Assembly: GCA_905250025.1 (NCBI GenBank)
Contig: CAJNOJ010000460.1
Location: forward strand, 1-64,000
DNA: 64,000 bases
Direction of reading: 5' to 3'
DNA from: Adineta ricciae
Taxonomy: Eukaryota; Rotifera; Eurotatoria; Adinetida; Adinetidae
Made by a program: the position numbers and the translations under genes. Positions 1 through 11,358 of the stretch are shown here, piece by piece. A model generated the notes under the pieces. The model saw only the letters and a list, made by a program, of their open reading frames with translations, had not been told where the DNA came from and did no database searches. Each line of letters begins with the position of its first letter. Position 1 is the stretch's first letter.

Positions 1-228
1 TCTAACCGACCATCTTTATTCAAATCGAATTTTAATGTTTCGAATAATTTCATTTGAATATTCTAAAATTTGTGAAAATTATTCATTTCTTTTCATATTT
101 GAACGCATTGTTCTTACTTCCGTCTTGAATATTGCTTGATCTCCACATCGTTTAAAATTTGTTGAAAATATATACTTGTCGTAAAGCAGATCAATCGAAT
201 ACTCTCTTCCACCACGATGAGCACCTAT

Positions 229-460
229 ACCCAGGTCAACAAATCCGACGTTGGATCCGATGAGAACCGATCGGATCCGACCATCCGACGAAATCCGATA
301 GAATTCCTGGTGACGGAATTGCATCGGATTCTGACTGGAAAAATCCAGTCATTTGTTGCAAATTTTATGAGCGTTACTTTTAGCTAGGTTCTATGATGAC
401 CCTTAGAAAATCCAGAAAATCCGTGTTTCGGATCCGAGTATGGGATTTGTCCACCTGGGT
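229..460. repeat. Degenerate inverted repeat (possible foldback/MITE remnant)
   Basis: The 32 bp at 229-260 (beginning acccaggtcaac and ending ggatccg) is approximately the reverse complement of 429-460, with several mismatches. GGATCC-type motifs fill the interior. There is no credible coding capacity. Bases 1-228 hold nothing I can recognise. Confidence 0.4.
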
Positions 461-829
461 AGCAAGAACGTCGCGATCAATCTTTCAAAAAGAAGGTCGA
501 AAACATTTGGTGAAAATTATTCATCTTTGTCTTACGGATGATTCAATACTGCGAAAGTTCTCTCCCATTAAATACGTGTACAAGAATCTCGCTGCCAATT
601 GAAATTTCTCTTGAGATTGATGTGACGTCATGTTCAGTAAATCTGAGAATGAAACGATATTTTAATGCACATGAGTTGTATGAAAAAATTGTCTAGTACG
701 GAAAAGATGACAAAGGAGATATGAGGCAAACTATGGACTTATCCATTCTGACGTCATTTTCTTTTTGTTTAAGTCACTACACGCTATGTGTCGATGGACT
801 GAAGTGTAGTGTCCTGCGGGAACGATTTT

Positions 830-945
830 TTCCCTATTTTCCCATTCCCTATTCCCATTCCCTAGAGAATGGGAATTCCCATTTAGGTTTAGAGAATGCG
901 AACAAGGGAATGGGAACAATGGGAATGGGAACGATACTAAACAAC
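830..945. repeat. Purine/pyrimidine-asymmetric hairpin
   Basis: A run of CCCATT/CCCTATT units at about 834-865 faces complementary GGGAATGGGAA units at about 912-941, with a small gggaattccc palindrome between them. The strand can fold into a long stem. Open frames crossing it on both strands are consequences of the low-complexity sequence. Confidence 0.55.
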
Positions 946-1017
946 AAGTAACGCTCATCCTTTGGATTCGCTGACCCTTTTCTGAAAGACTTTTTCCGAA
1001 TGCTGAACACATATTCA

Positions 1018-1403
1018 GATCAGTGTGAAGCTAGCACGAAGGAGCTAGCACGAACAAACGATTTGTTAGCTGAAAACTTTTTTACGAAGTATGTCCCGTC
1101 CATGAAAACTACGCCAATCGACTGAGAATTTAATTCTGCATCGAATGATGATACTTTTATTCACCGGACAAACTTTGGAAAAAAATTTACCTATATCTAT
1201 GTTTGCTTCATTTAGGTCTATTTATAATCCAAATAGGATTTTTCCAAAGTTTGTCCGGTGAATAAAAGTATCATCATTCGATGCCGAATTAAATTCTGAG
1301 TCGATTGGCGTAGTTTTCATGGACGGAACATACTCGTAAAAAAGTTTTCAGCTAACAAATCGTTTGTTCGTGCTAGCTCCTTCGTGCTAGCTTCACACTG
1401 ATC
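1018..1403. repeat. Foldback element with ~165-bp terminal inverted repeats
   Basis: The left arm (about 1018-1184, starting gatcagtgtgaagctag) is the near-perfect reverse complement of the right arm (about 1238-1403, ending ctagcttcacactgatc), with roughly 50 bp of spacer. Arm mismatches are few. There is no internal gene. This is the structure of a non-autonomous foldback DNA transposon or MITE. A clean target-site duplication is not obvious, although attca occurs close to both ends. Confidence 0.8.
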
Positions 1404-1542
1404 ACATTCAGAGACTTTGAAAGAGAAAAAACACACTGCGATTGCTACTAGTGCTCAACTTACCCATGACACTATGTCACACACTAGAACGAATAGGATG
1501 CAAAAGTCTTTTTAGGAATCAGACCGATTAGCCATTTGTCAG

Positions 1543-2247
1543 TGGATAATTCTCCAGCACTAACTATGTAGACTGAAAAAGTCATCGCTCAACGGCTAGT
1601 CAGACGGCCATTCACGGCCAACCATTGACCTTTGTCATCTGTTTTTCTATTTTCACATCACGCGCATGGAAAATTTCATAAATGCTTTACTAAGTCACTC
1701 ATAGACGGACGATATACAGTAGACTACTTGAAAAGTTTGAACATTCGCTTGTGTCTTCACGCGATAAACCGATTCTGTTCTCTCCTGTCAACGAAATGAT
1801 ACCTTGTCGAATATTTTCATTGAGAAATATCCATTCGTCAAATCCCTTTCACAACTATCGGAGGCCTGGCAAGGATATTCTAAGCATACACTTTNTGGAT
1901 AATTCTCCAGCACTAACTATATTGACTCAAAAATTCATCGCTCAACGGCTAGTCAGTCTCCCACTCACGGCCAACCATTGAGCTTTGTCATCTGTTTTTC
2001 TATTTTCACATCACGCGCATGGAAATTTTCATAAATGCTTTACTAAGTCACTCATAGACGGATGATATACAGTAGACTACATGAAAAGTTTGAACATTCG
2101 CCTGTGTCTTCCGGCGATAAACCGATTCCTTTCTCTCCTGTCAACGAAATGATATCTTGTTGAATATTTTCATTGAGGAATATCCATTCGTCAAATCCCT
2201 TTCACAACTATCGGAAGCCTGGCAAGAATATTCTAAGTTTACACTTT
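1543..2247. repeat. ~352-bp direct repeat split by a single N
   Basis: 1543-1894 and 1896-2247 are tandem copies beginning tggataattctccagc. They differ at several percent of positions, so they are not simply the same sequence read twice. A lone N at 1895 separates them exactly. Each copy includes an imperfect palindrome around acggctagtca...cggccaaccattg. No coding function is visible. Confidence 0.75.
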
Positions 2248-2264
2248 GGGATTAATCTAACATT

Positions 2265-2638
2265 TAAACGCCTAGTCGTTCGTCGGCCTCCCTTCGGTCG
2301 GCCACTCACGGCTAGCCGTTGACGCACATGATCAGTTTTCATAGTTTTTTCATTAAAAGAAGTAGCTCGTTGATACTGAGTCGATCTGTGATCGAAGTTA
2401 TCAAAACCTTTCGTGACTGTGTAATTTACAGTACATATTCCATTGCTCTGTTCAATTTGAAGCGCTGATAATGTGCAATCCTATCCTCGAAACTCGAAAA
2501 CACATCAATTATGGTCGTTCAAAAACCATTGACTTTAGTTGAGACACTGATAAATCTCATCTTTCAAGTAATTTCCAAATCAAACGTCTAGTCGTTCGTC
2601 GACCTCCCTCCGGTCAGTCACTCACGGCTAGCCGTTGC
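2265..2638. repeat. Two copies of a ~55-bp palindromic motif
   Basis: 2269-2320 and 2584-2637 share the pattern aacg(c/t)ctagtcgttcgtcg followed by ...cactcacggctagccgttg. Its ends are inverted repeats of each other (AACGnCTAG / CTAGCCGTT). More divergent relatives lie at 1589-1628 and 1941-1980. The motif could be the tip of a short mobile element or a structured site. Confidence 0.5.
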
Positions 2639-3966
2639 CATGCTGTCTCTGTTATTCCTTTCTCCTTTGATCAACTTCCAAACTGAACGATTGGGTTTTC
2701 TTTTATTGTCGCTTCGACAGTCATGATCTTCCATTCATTCGACTACCAAAAGAAACTCGATAAGAAAGTCTTATTCTATAATTTGCTTCGAAACGAACAT
2801 CTTTCATAGCGCTGTATGTGTTCAGAATACTGTTTGTATAGTCCACGCGTCTGTAGTTACTAAGATGGAATTCCACCGACGGGTATATTGCTTTGCGAAC
2901 TACTTCTACGAAATTCCCATGAAAGGACATAATGTATGTAGCCTACAAAGCAAAGATGATACTAAGCTCATATCACTTTTTCGGATTTCTTGAATTAGAA
3001 ACATCACTATGCACAATGCATTAGATATTTTCGTGTAAGTTCTTGAGCTACTATCTTTGTACACATGACGTCCGTGAATAGCGTTCAGCTCACCATCTTC
3101 TACAAAAGATTCTAGAACAGATAAAGAAAAATATCTCCTTTGTAAAGAGAAAGGAACAAGCCCAGGCTCAACGAATAAAACGAAATTCACCCTCAAATTC
3201 GAATTTCCCGACGTCAGAAATCCTTCGGTCTACTCTGACAATGGATGTTAATAAGTCGTGGCTAGTTAATGAAAAACTAATAATTAATTAATCAACGCTA
3301 ACCTGGGATTCAAGTTCCTCGACCTCGATTACCCTAGGGGTAATCATTTTCTAACAACTATCGATCAATTTCATTGATTTCAGAAATGCTGANTGGTCAA
3401 AGCATACTCAAGTATAGGGTGAAATAGACGTTCAATCCGATAGAAATACTTTTGAGCACTTTAAAGGTCTTTTTCTGGAAAACCACGCTGAAAAATTAAA
3501 GTCTACATCATTGACCGAGATTGTTCATCTCGTAATGCTTTCGTGAAAAAGAGGAGCCTTAGAAAAGTTGTCAAACGGTCTGTTTTCGACCAGAAAAAGA
3601 TACTTTCAAATAAGCAGCAACACGTCCGTTTAATTGACACGAAACTATCTATTGAGTGATGTGAGAATAAAAGAACAAAATGTCAGTACAACTGTGATTT
3701 CCGTGCATCTTATTGACTCTCATATCTGCATCTATCTTTATATTGACCTCAATTTACAATTTATTGATCGTTGGATCAACATTGAAAACAAATAGGACTG
3801 AATAGAAATTCTTTTCTTAGAAGATCAAAGGCAGCTTTTAGCGGTTTCTATGAATAATCCCATGCAAGCGATTATTTCTCTTTCCAGCCTGTTCTTCTGA
3901 TAGAAGAACTGTTTATATTTAAAATAGAAAACAATATAATTATTTCTACGCCAATTTGCGAGCCAA
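2639..3966. other. No recognisable gene
   Basis: No ORF here looks like a conserved protein. A short near-perfect palindrome, gattaccctaggggtaatc, lies at 3327-3345. A lone N lies at 3393; unlike the other N positions, I see no duplicated sequence around it. Confidence 0.5.
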
Positions 3967-6587
3967 TTATAAGCTCATTTTTAAAGCTTTGTTATTTTTC
4001 TGTAGATCAGTTAGAGCATTTTTGCTTTGAGGTCCTATTTGATTATTGTATAGATTGAGTTCTTCTAATGTCTGTATAACATAAGAAGTAATTGATATAA
4101 AATACGAGAAAAAATATTCATCTCACCGTGTTCTGTTGTAATGAATCACTGAGACATTGTGCACCTTTGTCTCCAATTTGATTGCCGAATAGAAGGAGTT
4201 TAGTGAGTGTCTATACCAAATATGGATATAATTAAATGGAGGAGAACGAGGTAGACACTATTTGCCTCACTGTATTCTGTCGTAATACATCACTAATATA
4301 TTGTGCACCCTTGTCTCCAATTTGATTGCCTCCCAAATCGAGTTCAATAAGTGTCTGTATCAAATATGAGATAGTAGAAAAAGATAGAGAAAGAAGAAGT
4401 TGGCATCTGTCTCAATATATTCGATCTTAGTGCATTAGTCAGATGTTCTATACCATCATCTGTGATTTGATTGTATTCAATGGTAAGTTTCTCAAGTGTC
4501 TGAATGATGATACAAAACGTAGTTGGCATAGAGTTGAAGAAGATATCTGTCTGACCGTGTTTTGTCGTAATACATCACTGAGATATTGTACACCTTTGTC
4601 TCCGATTTTATTGTTGGGAAGAAACAGTAAAGAAAGTGTCTATGACAAATAAAAAACAATTGAGTGAAGAAGAAAGGAGAAGACACAATCTGTCTTACTG
4701 TATTCTGTCGTAATACACTACTAAGATATTGCATACCTTCAGCTCCTATTTCGTTGTTGGAGAGACTGAGTGTTGTGAGTGCCTATATTATAAATATGAA
4801 CCATCTGAATAATCGAAAGAAAAACAGACGATACGATTTGTTTCGTTGCGTTCTATTCTGACGTATATCATCTCATGTAAATCTTTTGTAATCAATGTTA
4901 TTTCTAAATACTATTTTCGGAAAAAATCTCTTCTTTGTAAGTATGAGATATTTAGAAAAGAAGCATCTGCCAAAGTCAATTTTTTCAGTTCTGAATTTGA
5001 AATTAACAAGATGAAACTTTTCTCTATGAACGAAATAAGTTGATCAAACGCTCTTTATATGAATCTTGTTCCGACATACACTAGAACATAAGAGAAGGGT
5101 TTATTCGCTTGCTTAGATTGAAAGTTTCACAGACGAATGAACGATCATAAGACTGATGTTATTCACTCAACTGTCAGATTTAACTAAAGATAATAAAGGG
5201 TTAAATGCACAGTTCTGTTAACGTATCGAAAAGATATTTAATTGTTTAATAATTACATAAGACTGAATTGGACTAACCTTTTTCTTATTTATAATATAAT
5301 CGGCTATTAGCTTCATATCTTTGTCGATTAATTCCATACAAGTTAGATACAATTCATATTCATCTCTGTGCCTCGCAAGAAATCTTTCGAGCTTTGATAA
5401 TTTTTTGCTTGTTGTAGTTGCAATATTTTGTAGTGGAGAAATGTCTTCTTGTTCTGCAAGAATTGAAACTGAAAGCAAAAAAGAAGATTATTCATGAGAT
5501 AGTCGATTTAAAAAAAAGTTTTGATTTCAGATAAAGAAACCTTTAGAATAGAAATATTGGTTTACTGGAAAATCGACAATAGGAATTTGGACAATCTTGC
5601 AGGTTTGAAAAACTGCATAGGCTTTCCTAGGAGTATCTCAGTACGAATTTTCATGTAGTATCCTACTGCCCAGACCTATCCACACCCTCACCCTAAATCT
5701 ATCGGGAAAATTTTGAAAAAGATCGAAAAGTTTCGGTGTTTTTTGCGTATAGAAGAACAATACTGGATTTTCAATGAAAACGAAATAATTAGTGAAATGA
5801 AATCATGCTTTTTTTATTTACCCGTTGTAGTTGAAGTGTCCGGTGGAGAAATCATTGACGGTGGTTGCAACAGTGGAAATGGTGGGATAGTTTCTTGAAG
5901 TTGAATTATATGAAGATCATTTTGATCAAGACAACTGACTACTTTGAATTGAGTAGCAGGAAGAAGCAAAACTTCGTCTTCAAGTGAATAGTAAGAATGT
6001 TTTCGAATATCTCTGGCTGATTGACATTCTATATTAAAAATTGTTCTTGGACAAGTTTTACCCAAAAAAAGTTCGGATTTTAAAACACCAATCGATGTGG
6101 TACATGAGGAAAATGCCCACCAAACAATTGTCTCGTCTTTGATGTAATTCTCAGTCATAGTTGACTTAACTCCTCGAAATACCGTTCGTTGAAGTGGCGG
6201 AAGTCGAAAAAGTGCACTGAGAAAAAGTTTTAAATAAAGATACCATGGTTTAAGAGCTTCTCGATCTTTTGATCGTAATGTAGTGTTGAGAACGAAATAT
6301 AGACATTTATCGAGTGGTTTCCATCCCATAGTCTAAAGCATGATAGAAGCTGATTCATCCTCTGATAAACCGTCATCAGGTTTTTTACATCTTTGTTTGG
6401 CAACATAGACATATCTCTGAACAGATGGTAGAATGACAACAAGACTCTCCACCGCTTCTTCGATTGAAACAAGAGGCATATTTTCATAACCATCAAGAGG
6501 CGCCAGGAATTCCAATGGTTCTTTTTCAACATCTGTGATACGTAAAATATGTTGTGCCATTGCATTTTCTCCCTCGTCTGTGGCCAT
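3967..6587 (-). pseudogene. Decayed arginine ADP-ribosyltransferase with C-terminal LRRs
   Basis: The first exon (6587 down to about 5822, start MATDEGENAMAQ) encodes an R-S-E type mono-ADP-ribosyltransferase: LQRTVFRGVK (Arg), FSSCTTS (Ser-x-Ser region) and LEDEVLLLPATQFKV (E-x-E). It is cut by an in-frame TAG at 6333-6335, where relatives, as I recall them, read LYTM. A 368-bp intron (5454-5821) joins it to exon 5278-5453. The 3' half is a run of ribonuclease-inhibitor type LRRs, one per 84-bp phase-0 exon: 4699-4782, 4556-4639, 4416-4499, 4271-4354, 4127-4210, and a terminal exon 3967-4071 ending in TAA. The donor after 4416-4499 reads TT instead of GT, and a further LRR exon around 4838-4925 has lost its frame. 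The family modifies arginines with ADP-ribose from NAD+, and LRRs would supply target recognition. The stop, the lost donor and the rotted exon make this copy very probably non-functional. Confidence 0.8.
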
Positions 6588-7766
6588 CTTTCGTCAATGT
6601 TCGAATACTTTATCTGGAAAATATCAATAAGACAAAGAATATGTTAATGTGCTTATCGGACAATTTCGGATTCGTGATGAAGTTTGCTCATTTTGTTTTG
6701 GGCAATGATCATCACTTTGAAAGGAAAATTTGCAGAGACGAGCGATGGTTTAAGTTAGCTGAAATATACGTTTGAAAGATACATTGGAAAAGTCCCTAGT
6801 GTCTAGTACCGAAAATTGTACTTTTGATGGGTTTTCATTTTGTATAAAATTCTCTATATATATGTGTGAGCTGTCCGAACGATCAACACATCCCCCACCA
6901 AAGAAAGACAGAAACTCGCTGAGAATAACCATCTATTCAAGTAGAAAAGGGGTTATATATATCCACGCATACTCTCTCTCTCTCCAGAACGAAAAACAAA
7001 AGCAGAAAAATGTTATGGCAGACAACATTCTTCCACACATACAGAACAGAAGAGAGAGAAGAGTAGTGATAATGATATGATTGCTAACAATATCCTATCT
7101 AAAATAGTAACAATACTGTCCTGACAAAATCCTATTTCTGATCTAGTGGATTTGAATATTTTCGTGATATTAAGAATCGTTTTAGGTTTGGTTGTAGATA
7201 TACTGATAATTGAATGACTCCAGCGTTTAAACTGCGCAGAAAAATATTTTTTCGTCTGCAAATACCAATCGCGCGTACATAGAAAAACTCTCATATGCAA
7301 ATTTACTTGCGTTCGATTACATCGTCTGTCGTTGTTTTTCAAAAACGAAGCAAAATATAAAAGTGAATTAACATATTCTCCTTTTGTAGGCTTATTAGTA
7401 AAGTTAAATATTTACATTGAAATATTGTATGAAAGAAACACGCGAGAGAGTTACTTTTCTTGCAGTCATTCATATTTTTCTTCTTCGAGATAAAAAGAAA
7501 CAACTTATAGTAGGATGTCTGCAGCAGTAAAGTACAAAACAGATGAATGTATATTTGAACAAAAGATACCAATTGGTTATTGAAACTTTGTAACACGTAT
7601 AAGTGACGATTCTCATGTAAGTATCTCATATTTAACATAAGATAGTTTAAATATATGTCACGTTCTCACTTCAAATCAAATCGATTTATTTCAAATGATA
7701 CAATTCATTATGGAATAGTTATTTTACAACAATAAAAAACAGGTCTATAATTTTTGTCTGTGTTTT
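6588..7766. other. Intergenic, no supported gene
   Basis: Short overlapping frames occur on both strands but none resembles a protein family. A small tatata / ctctct simple-sequence patch lies at about 6950-6985. The region separates two minus-strand genes. Confidence 0.5.
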
Positions 7767-9565
7767 TCAAAATATTCGTCGATAACAGATTTGTGCATGA
7801 GGAAAATATTCCTGTAAACAACTTGATCGTTTTGTATCACCATATAAAACCAATTTATTTATTTTAGCACAATTAATTCGTGTTTCATCTCTTGTGAAAT
7901 GACGCGTCACTCGTTCTAAAGACGTATACTTGACAAAAAGAGTCGTACCTTGAAAACAAGCTCTTGAATGAAGTAGAAATTGTTCTATATAATCATCATG
8001 AACATCAACGATTATCAATTGATTAAGAAAAGGATAATCGATAACAGATAAATTTTCACTACCATCAATTGGTCCATGAAACTGTCTAAAATGCTGTGCT
8101 TTATCATTTTTAACAGCTAATCTTTCCATGTGTGGAAATGATTTTCGAATTTCGTTAAAAAATTCATGTTCAAATGGGCGTTCGTCAAACAATGACACAA
8201 GACGGACATTAATGAATAATCCACCAAGAAAATTGTTCGTAATAACACCACAATATTGCGTCAAAGGTGGATAAGAATAACAAAGACATCGAGCTTGGTT
8301 TGCTTCCGGAAAATAATCGACACAAGAAATAACTTTAGTATTTGAAAAGTCAACAAACGTACGTTGAATATCTTCCGCTGACGGAAGATCGATCTGTTTG
8401 GGAGTAATAATAAATGAATCAATAGAAAATGAAAATCGATTTAATTGTGACATATGATCAATAATATCTTTCTTCAACTTGTTTCCATCAATATATGTGC
8501 TGCCTTGCCAGACCGTAAGACATAAAGAGAGTTCCTCCAGATTAAACATTCTACGCAAAAGCGGCAAAATTCGAATATCATAATCGCACGTAACAAGATT
8601 GCAGGAGATAGAGAAACGTTTTAGATTCGGCAAATCATCCTGAAAAAAAAACAAATTCTCTTTCAGCATTCGAAAACAAGATTTTTTACACAACTAATTC
8701 GACTTTGAATTTCATGTGACGAATGAAGGTTGGTTAAATCGACACAAAGCGTATGCAGACGACTAAAACGACCATCCAGAACACGAAGACAGTCATCAAA
8801 ACATTGAACATTGAGAGTCAATTGTCGAAGAGTTGTAGAACGAAAGTCAGGAAGTAGTAAATCAGCAAAATCTAATCGTGCACGATTTGAATACGATGAT
8901 TCATGTAGTGTTAAGGTAGTCAAACGTGGAAACACTACGAAGATAGAATTAAATATGTTCGCAATTGACTCCAACCTTCCACAGTCTCCATCATAACCAT
9001 CAATTGAAAGAGTTAGTGTTGTTATTTGATTCTTGAGATAAGAAAGTGTTTCATCTAAAGACAAATAATTATAATACTAGTAGAAGGAAAGAAACTATGC
9101 AACAAAAACGGACTCATGAAAAGCTGATTTGAATTAATCATCTCTATCAATGATCAAGCTCAACTCAAATTACTTACTGACAGAAAGATAATGAATTGAC
9201 TTTTCAGTAATATTGTAGAGCGCAAGACTGTTTAAAATTGAATAATCTGCAGCACGTAAAACTTGTCTCATGGATGACGTTTCAAGATCCAACCGTTTAA
9301 CTTTATCATGGATATCAGGTAAGATTTGTAAACAGTATCGATTAAGTATCACATCGCAATTTAATAGGCCAATGAAATCATATGGCATCCATGTAACAAA
9401 GCTCAGACGACTTGTAAAAAGTGAATCATGAACAATTCTATCGAATCGTAGATTGATACCTTCGAAAGAATAATGTACATCGAAATTGTTCAGATTTCGA
9501 CAGATCATCATAAGAATTTCATCCGGTAAATCACTAAGTCTGGTACACGAATATTCCATATTCAT
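7767..9565 (-). CDS. F-box protein with divergent LRR-like C-terminus
   Basis: Three exons reconstruct without breaks: 9178-9565, 8690-9054 and 7767-8639, joined by GT-AG introns of 123 and 50 bp in matching phase. The N-terminus MNMEYSCTRLSDLPDEILMM carries the L-x-x-LP-x-E-I-L signature of an F-box, the module that binds Skp1 in SCF ubiquitin ligases. The rest is leucine-rich with irregular repeats (LTTLTLHES, LRQLTLNV, LPNLKRFSI, FNLEELSL), a likely substrate-binding solenoid. The product is about 541 aa. It belongs to a large divergent family seen in bdelloid genomes; two relatives lie in this window. The substrate is unknown, and the F-box call rests on the short N-terminal motif. Confidence 0.75.
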
Positions 9566-11358
9566 TTTCGGCGACGTATTGTTACCGTTCTTTCTTCTAT
9601 AAGAAGATCATACATATAATCCTATATTTATCCATTTTACGTACTCGACGTTCACATTGACGACACAAATAACAATGCATTTTCTAGTCTAGACTGAAAA
9701 AGGACAGATTAAAATTGAACTGACCAATACGATTGGTGGTGTCAAACAAATACACCAATCAATATAACTGATTCAACTTATAGCTTATTCATTTTTCTCT
9801 TTTTCTTTGCTGTTGCAATCTAAATGAAACTGCTAAAAAATTCTTAGCATTTCTATGCGAAATAACAAAACAAAAAGTTGGAGAACAGCGAATTGAACAC
9901 AAAGAGGATACTTCATTTTCCAAGCATCTACTGAATGATAATAGAAAGATCATGTTTATGTTCAGTGATAGAGTATTTAAGAAAATAGTTTTAGACATAT
10001 TCTATTAAGTGGAATAGTTTAGATTAGTGGGATGCCATATCCGTAGATCGGTACGCTACCGATATGGAAAGCTCGTGATAAAAGTCGTGTAATTTGAGCG
10101 AATAAGGTGAGTACAAGTTTATTCTCGTTCATTTCTTCATGCTTGATGGAAAGAGAAAAATTTAACTAATCTGATCTATTGGATTAATTCATCTCCATTA
10201 TTTCAAGAGAACAAACTAATCAGCGACTTTAGTATTAGAAATATGGTGCGAAGAATGGAATCTCAAGTGCGTTTGATTCACTTGTAAAAGGGGGAATATT
10301 CAGAATCGATATTATGGTGTACATTCCATTTGTCACTGGAATGAGTTCGACTAGTTAAATCGTGTTCACTCATATCAATAAATACATATATAAAATCATC
10401 ATCGATATATTTATTTTGATACTCTCGAGATGTTCGCCTTATATAAATCAATTCCAATCTGGTTCCGGCTCTGCTCTGTACCTCTTCACTTTCTTTCCTA
10501 TTAGTTGTCTTTTAAATATATTTTACAGTTAAAGTTTGTAAGTTTGGTCTAGGCGTTTGTTGTGAATAGAAGAAAGTCATAAACAAATTGCATATGGCAT
10601 ATGCGTTCATACTTTGTGCTATACTGACTGGCGTCTATTCGTTTATCACAGTGTTCAGGTTTTGAACAAAAGAAAAGTTGGGACTTCCGAGTGAATAGAC
10701 TGTTGGAACTCACGCTACGTATGGGTGTCATGTAGTGAATTAACGGATGAATATGCAGTATAGTACGATAATAATACATTTTCAGCATGCAAATAAATAT
10801 TTTCGTACTTTCAATTCTCTCATTAGGAGAATTGGTCAAGGGGAAAAGGCAGACTTTTGGATTTGAAGTAACTTTAAGCTGCTTGGAGCTACTTTTCTAC
10901 TTCAAGTCTACCTTTTCCCCTTGGAATTAACACTATAATTCTCCCATACTGGATTTTTTTATAAGCATCATTGCCCGTCTATATATATCAAATTTACATC
11001 TCGCATATACATGTTCGTTATACCATGTAACAACAATAACATAGATGTCATAATTTGTTTTTATCTAAATATGTGTTCGGCAGTATGTACTGATGCTTAA
11101 ACTATTCAATCAAATCAAAGGATATTAGTGATCATCTTCGATCTCACTAAGATCTCAATACAGATCAGATATTCACACACTTGGTACACGCACTAAAAGT
11201 AATGTGAACGTTGTGCAATAACGTGTCATTGCACCATGTTGGTATACGATTGTGACATTCCTTTTGACGATGGCACTCATGACTTTTTAACACTATATAA
11301 ACTCTCATTTTGCAGCTAGAGTTCATAGAATACTTCGTCAAGTTCCTTATCTCACAAT
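9566..11358. other. Intergenic with two hairpin-forming repeats
   Basis: There is no convincing gene. 10035-10067 is an imperfect palindrome (ccatatccgtag ... ctaccgatatgg). 10837-10923 is an inverted repeat with arms caaggggaaaaggcagac / gtctaccttttccccttg around a ~50-nt loop. The right end is the promoter of the next gene. Confidence 0.5.
11294..11300 (+). promoter_or_regulatory. Candidate TATA box for the 11359 gene
   Basis: tatataa in the context cactatataaactc lies 59 bp upstream of the ATG at 11359, leaving a short 5' leader. Spacing fits an RNA polymerase II core promoter. It is sequence-only evidence in an AT-rich genome. Confidence 0.4.

Noticed and set aside
731..1012. 93-codon minus-strand ORF with repeated FPFP/NGNS motifs
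   Set aside because: It is a translation of the CCCATT/GGGAAT hairpin; the opposite strand gives an equally long frame.
5660..5695. Short ccacaccctcaccct patch as a second telomere array
   Set aside because: Only two or three units long, within an intron; too short to distinguish from chance.
7013..7342. 109-codon minus-strand ORF
   Set aside because: No family resemblance, simple-sequence rich, no matching splice partners.
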